This document shows, one piece after another, positions 60,478 to 64,000 of a stretch of 64,000 bases of DNA (position 1 is the first letter of the stretch; each line of letters opens with the position of its first letter). The stretch lies in assembly GCA_018268715.1 (NCBI GenBank), contig JAFDVZ010000002.1, positions 863,632 to 927,631 of the forward strand, written 5' to 3'. The stretch is from Acidobacteriota bacterium (lineage in GTDB: Bacteria > Acidobacteriota > Terriglobia > Bryobacterales > Bryobacteraceae). The notes beneath the pieces are model-generated. The model did not search any database and was not told where the DNA came from. It saw only the letters and a list, made by a program, of their open reading frames with translations. Made by a program: the position numbers and the translations under genes.

Positions 60478-61932
60478 ATGAGCCTAACCCGCACTAAGTC
60501 CGTCACGGCGCTGCTCGAGCAAGCGTCCCGGCAAGAAGGTTCCCTCAAACGCACACTGACGGCCAAAAGCCTGGTGGCGCTTGGGGTGGGCGCCATTATC
60601 GGCGCCGGATTGTTTGTGCGCACCGCCGCCGCCAGCTCGGAAGCCGCGGGTCCGGCCGTGACGATGTCCTTCATCGTGGCGGCCATCGGATGCGCCTTCG
60701 CGGGGCTCTGTTACGCGGAGTTCGCGGCCATGATCCCCATCGCGGGCAGCGCGTACACGTACGCGTACACCACGATGGGCGAGTTTACGGCGTGGGTGAT
60801 CGGGTGGGCGCTGGTTCTTGAATATGCATTGGGGGCGGCGACGGTTTCCATCGCCTGGAGCGAGTATCTCAACAACCTGCTGGGCGGCATAATACCTTAC
60901 CAATGGTGTCATTCCCCGCTTGAAACCTCGACGAGCGGCGTGCAGGGCATGTTCAACGCTCCGGCGCTGGTGATCCTGGCGCTGCTGACGCTGCTGCTGA
61001 TCAAGGGCACCGAAGAATCGGCGACCGTAAACGCCATCATCGTCACCATCAAGGTGGCGATCGTCATCGTGTTCATCCTGGTGGGCTGGAAGTTCATCAA
61101 CCCGGCCAACCACACGCCCTTCATGATCCCGGCCACCGAGCCCGGCCACGAAGGCTTCTTCAAACACGGCTTCGGCGGCGTGCTGGGGGGCGCGGGCATC
61201 GTGTTCTTCGCCTTTATCGGCTTCGACGCGGTGTCGACGGCGGCGCAGGAAGCGAAGAACCCCAAGCGCGATATGCCGATCGGGATTCTGGGATCGCTGG
61301 TGGTTTGCACCATCCTCTATATCCTGTTCGGCTACGTGCTGACGGGCGTCGGCAACTGGAAGGAATTCGCGGTGGCCGGCAAGGAAGCCTCCGTCTCCTA
61401 CGCGGTGCAGCATCACATGCCGGGCTTTGAATGGCTGGCGACGATGATCAGCTTCGCGATTCTGGCGGGCTTCTCGTCGGTGATCCTGGTGATGTTGCTC
61501 GGCCAGAGCCGGGTGTTCTATTCGATGGCCAACGACGGCCTGCTGCCGAAGCTGTTCAGCGACGTCCACCCGAAGTTCCGCACGCCGTACAAGTGCAACG
61601 TGGTGCTGTTCTTCTTCGTGGCGGCCTTCGCCGGTTTCATCCCGGGATCGATGGCGGGCGATCTGACCAGCATCGGCACGCTGTTCGCCTTCGTGCTGGT
61701 GTGCGTGGGCGTGATGATCATGCGCAAGACGCAGCCCAAGGTGGACCGTCCGTTCCGCGCGCCGCTGGTGCCCGTGACGCCGATCCTCGGCATGATCGTG
61801 TGCGCCGCGATGATCATCGCGCTCGATACGCGGACGCAGTTGACGGCGCTGGTGTGGATGATCGTGGGCCTGGTGGTCTACTTCACCTACAGCAAGAACC
61901 ACAGCAAGCTGAATCCGGACCGCATCGCCTGA
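60478..61932 (+). CDS. APC-family amino acid permease (cationic-amino-acid-transporter-like)
   Basis: This 484-residue inner-membrane transporter has 12 TM helices. The N-terminus TLTAKSLVALGVGAIIGAGLF contains the APC signature (GVGAIIGAGLFV), and FAGLCYAEFAAMIPIAGSAY and FFAFIGFDAVSTAAQEAKNP are typical of CAT/YfnA-type members. It imports an amino acid by proton coupling or exchange; the exact substrate is not readable. It diverges from the CUAEP gene across 85 bases and ends one base before the stop of the convergent Ig-like gene. Confidence 0.92.
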   Translation: MSLTRTKSVTALLEQASRQEGSLKRTLTAKSLVALGVGAIIGAGLFVRTAAASSEAAGPAVTMSFIVAAIGCAFAGLCYAEFAAMIPIAGSAYTYAYTTMGEFTAWVIGWALVLEYALGAATVSIAWSEYLNNLLGGIIPYQWCHSPLETSTSGVQGMFNAPALVILALLTLLLIKGTEESATVNAIIVTIKVAIVIVFILVGWKFINPANHTPFMIPATEPGHEGFFKHGFGGVLGGAGIVFFAFIGFDAVSTAAQEAKNPKRDMPIGILGSLVVCTILYILFGYVLTGVGNWKEFAVAGKEASVSYAVQHHMPGFEWLATMISFAILAGFSSVILVMLLGQSRVFYSMANDGLLPKLFSDVHPKFRTPYKCNVVLFFFVAAFAGFIPGSMAGDLTSIGTLFAFVLVCVGVMIMRKTQPKVDRPFRAPLVPVTPILGMIVCAAMIIALDTRTQLTALVWMIVGLVVYFTYSKNHSKLNPDRIA

Positions 61933-61933
61933 T

Positions 61934-62554
61934 CTACTTCACCACGACGGTCACCGTTTCGGAGTCTTCGCCGCCCGGACCGGTGACCTTCACCACGTAG
62001 TTGCGCGTCTGGCGCGGATGGTCGGCGAAGCATCCGCGCTCGGGCGTGGGAATCACCTGCCCCAGTCCCGCCACGGCCGGCTTCATCCCGCTCACATCGT
62101 AGTTGGCAGCGTTGCGCGCCTTGAAACACAGCGTCACCAGTTCACCCGGCCGCACTTCCAGCTTGTTGACGGAAACGTCCACCAGCTTGGGGGTGGGCGG
62201 ACCCACCACGATGGTGGTTTCGGCTGTCAGGGCCTGGCCCTGGGCGTCCTCCGCGGTCAGGTGATAGGTGGTGGTGTGCGGGGGGACGACGTCGAAGCAG
62301 CGGACGGCGGCGGGCCACACCGGCTCGATGGCCGGGTTGAGCCGCACGGCCCTGGCGTTCTCCACGCCGTAGCACAGCATGGTCTTGTCGCCCTCGCCGA
62401 TTCGCTGGGCGGCGGCGTAGAACTGGGTGATCTTCACCGCGTTCGGGTCCTTGGCGTCGGCCGGCTTGGGGCCGCCCACGAACCGCGCCGGGCGCATCCG
62501 GTACATGAAGATCGCGAAGGCGATGGCCAGCAGGACGACGTGCCGCAGTCTCAT
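61934..62554 (-). CDS. Membrane-anchored protein with two Ig-like domains
   Basis: The 206-residue protein starts MRLRHVVLLAIAFAIFMYRM, an uncleaved signal anchor, followed by two Ig-like sandwiches (about residues 40-120 and 125-206). Each carries a Cys and the strand pair typical of bacterial Ig folds (MLCYGVENARAVRLNP, TTTYHLTAEDAQGQ; LCFKARNAANYDVSG, TRNYVVKVTGPGGEDSETVT). The second domain resembles the Ig-like insert in this genome's Pal (NGPGGSDTRTVTVTV). It diverges from the octahaem cytochrome by 114 bases. The role is unknown; it is probably structural or a binding domain. Confidence 0.7.
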   Translation of the reverse strand: MRLRHVVLLAIAFAIFMYRMRPARFVGGPKPADAKDPNAVKITQFYAAAQRIGEGDKTMLCYGVENARAVRLNPAIEPVWPAAVRCFDVVPPHTTTYHLTAEDAQGQALTAETTIVVGPPTPKLVDVSVNKLEVRPGELVTLCFKARNAANYDVSGMKPAVAGLGQVIPTPERGCFADHPRQTRNYVVKVTGPGGEDSETVTVVVK

Positions 62555-62668
62555 ATTGTCTGATTAGACGCCGGAGCGGGCCTCCGGGTTCGATATTGGA
62601 TATTCGCACCCGATTGTGTCACGCCGCGCCGCGGGGCTGCATCGTGAAGTCTGAGCGGAGCCCTAGCG

Positions 62669-64000
62669 ATGCGAATGATCCCCCTGTTCCTGGTGACGGT
62701 GGCCGTGTTCGGCGTGCTGATCATCGGGTCGATTCAGAATAAGTCCAGCCGGACGGACGCGGCTCGCGAGTTCAAGGCGCGATTCGCCCGCAAGCACGTG
62801 AAATCGGTGGACCATGCCAAACTGCCGGCCTTGCAGAGGACGTTCGCCTCCGGCCGCGAGGTGACCGAGGCGTGCATCGGCTGCCACACGGAACGCCACA
62901 AGGAAGTGATGGCTTCCTCACACTGGAACTGGTCGCGCCAGGATTACATTCCCGGGCGCGGCGTCCGGACCATCGGCAAGCGGAACGTGCTGAACAATTT
63001 CTGTATCGGCGTTTCCGATAATCAGGAAGGCTGCAGCCGGTGCCATGCGGGCTACGGCATGGACTCGGCGAACTTCGACTTCAACGATCCCAAGAACGTC
63101 GATTGCCTGGTGTGTCACGACAACACCGACAGCTACGCCAAGGGGCTGGCCGGCATGCCGGATCCGAAGCTCGATCTGAAGACGATCGCGCAGAAGGTCG
63201 GGCGGCCCCAGAAGTCGGGCTGCGGCGCCTGCCACTTCTCGGGCGGGGGCGGCAACAACGTGAAGCACGGCGACCTGGAGCAGGGCCTGCTGACGGCCAC
63301 GCGCGAGGTGGACGTGCATATGGCCTCCGACGGCGCCGATCTCGATTGCGTCGCCTGCCATACGGCGGAGAACCACCGGATCCGGGGCCGGATGTATTCG
63401 GTGTCGTCGCTGAACCGCGAACGGGCCACCTGCGAGCAGTGTCACGGCGGGGCGCCGCACCAGTCCGACGTCGTGAACCGGCACACGGCGAAGGTCGCCT
63501 GCCAGACCTGCCACATTCCTCGCTACGCCAAAGTGAATGAGACGAAGATGGCCTGGGACTGGTCGACGGCGGGCAAGCTGCGCAATGGCGAGCCCATTGA
63601 GGACAAGGACGCGGCGGGCAATCCGGTGTACGCCTCCATCAAAGGGAGCTTCGTCTGGGCGCGCAACGTGAAGCCCGAGTATGTGTTCTTCAACGGCACG
63701 GCGGATCATTACCTGCTGGGCGATCAGGTTCCGGCGGCGCGGCCGGTGCAGGTGAACGTGCTGCACGGGTCCTACGACGATCCGGATTCGAAGATCACTC
63801 CGGTGAAGGTGCATCGCGGCAAGCAGATCTACGATCCGGTGAACAACATCCTGGTGCAGCCGAAGCTCTACTCTCGCGCCAAGGGCGATGGCGGATTCTG
63901 GAAGGACTTCAACTGGAAGACCGCCGCCGAGGAAGGGATGAAGGCCTCGGGGCTGCCCTACAGCGGGCGCTACGAATTCGTCGCCACGGAGATGTATTGG
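62669..64000 (+). CDS. Octahaem tetrathionate-reductase-family cytochrome c (3' end cut by window edge)
   Basis: The frame of 444 codons runs off the right edge. After an N-terminal anchor (IPLFLVTVAVFGVLIIG), haem c motifs appear as CIGCH (residues 69-73), CSRCH (122-126), CLVCH, CGACH, CVACH, CEQCH and CQTCH, seven so far. The segments ACIGCHTERHKEVMASSHWN and FCIGVSDNQEGCSRCHAGYG are typical of the OTR family, whose members reduce tetrathionate, nitrite or hydroxylamine in vitro. The eighth haem site should lie just outside the window. Its presence with NrfHA suggests a wide periplasmic reductase capacity. Confidence 0.85.
   Translation, partial: MRMIPLFLVTVAVFGVLIIGSIQNKSSRTDAAREFKARFARKHVKSVDHAKLPALQRTFASGREVTEACIGCHTERHKEVMASSHWNWSRQDYIPGRGVRTIGKRNVLNNFCIGVSDNQEGCSRCHAGYGMDSANFDFNDPKNVDCLVCHDNTDSYAKGLAGMPDPKLDLKTIAQKVGRPQKSGCGACHFSGGGGNNVKHGDLEQGLLTATREVDVHMASDGADLDCVACHTAENHRIRGRMYSVSSLNRERATCEQCHGGAPHQSDVVNRHTAKVACQTCHIPRYAKVNETKMAWDWSTAGKLRNGEPIEDKDAAGNPVYASIKGSFVWARNVKPEYVFFNGTADHYLLGDQVPAARPVQVNVLHGSYDDPDSKITPVKVHRGKQIYDPVNNILVQPKLYSRAKGDGGFWKDFNWKTAAEEGMKASGLPYSGRYEFVATEMYW

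Noticed and set aside
60484..61902. 472-codon minus-strand frame across the amino acid permease gene
   Set aside because: It is a shadow of the permease; the protein is a His/Arg/Asp-rich string with no known pattern.

Overview
This is a GC-rich window from a member of the Acidobacteriota, most likely the Solibacter/Bryobacter lineage. The evidence is the mix of lineage-typical families: a protein with the 'Solibacter uncharacterised C-terminal' domain (TIGR03437 type), an ADOP-type FtsX/MacB permease with no ATPase partner, Oar-like TonB-dependent outer-membrane proteins, a GWxTD-domain protein, an SBBP beta-propeller protein, CHRD repeats and many small secreted lineage proteins. The assignment rests on family recognition alone; no rRNA or tRNA gene was found.

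Layout. 1-7.5 kb: a secreted SBBP/propeller protein cut by the window edge, a family-5 type uracil-DNA glycosylase, an SDR oxidoreductase, two paralogous small secreted proteins and an ADOP permease. 7.6-11.7 kb: a nitrite-ammonification locus (nrfH, nrfA, an alginate-export-type porin) facing an Rrf2-family regulator with three clustered cysteines. 11.8-16.9 kb: a complete Tol-Pal envelope operon (tolQ, tolR, TolA/TonB-like, tolB, pal, cpoB). 17-25.4 kb: a TPP enzyme, a lower-GC orphan HrgA-like nuclease, a group-2 type truncated globin, a small gene behind a strongly structured leader, purA, a small conserved protein, a radical SAM/SPASM protein and an alpha-L-fucosidase. 25.7-32.1 kb: a secreted subtilase with VWGT repeats, an operon of two uncharacterised paralogues plus a Tat-exported RidA protein, and a polysaccharide-type ABC exporter. 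32-42.2 kb: a chemoreceptor with a CXXCH haem motif in its sensor domain, a triple-CHRD protein, glycerol kinase, small hypotheticals, an esterase and a TIR-membrane-ankyrin protein. 42.4-58.8 kb: an M20 peptidase, an Oar-like receptor and a GWxTD protein in a row, YbaK, a Spy-like protein, two TPR proteins with RNase III, a second barrel protein, an ECF sigma unit, an M14 carboxypeptidase and a SIS isomerase. 59-64 kb: a radical SAM protein, an amino-acid permease, an Ig-like protein and an octahaem cytochrome c cut by the right edge.

Main discovery. The radical SAM gene near 59-60.4 kb appears to end in Cys at an in-frame TGA. Reading that TGA as selenocysteine adds U-A-E-P-T-D-E-Q-V-A-L-L before a TAG, giving the exact C-U-A-E-P tail of a known but poorly understood (seleno)protein family. 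A bacterial SECIS-like hairpin with a GGU apical loop lies at the expected distance. Ordinary gene calling would truncate this protein.

How the genes work together. NrfH/NrfA, the octahaem cytochrome and the haem-c chemoreceptor suggest an organism that uses periplasmic multihaem electron transfer and senses redox conditions or small gases. Tol-Pal, the Oar-like receptors, the secreted peptidases, the fucosidase and the esterase point to a polymer-scavenging, envelope-rich lifestyle.
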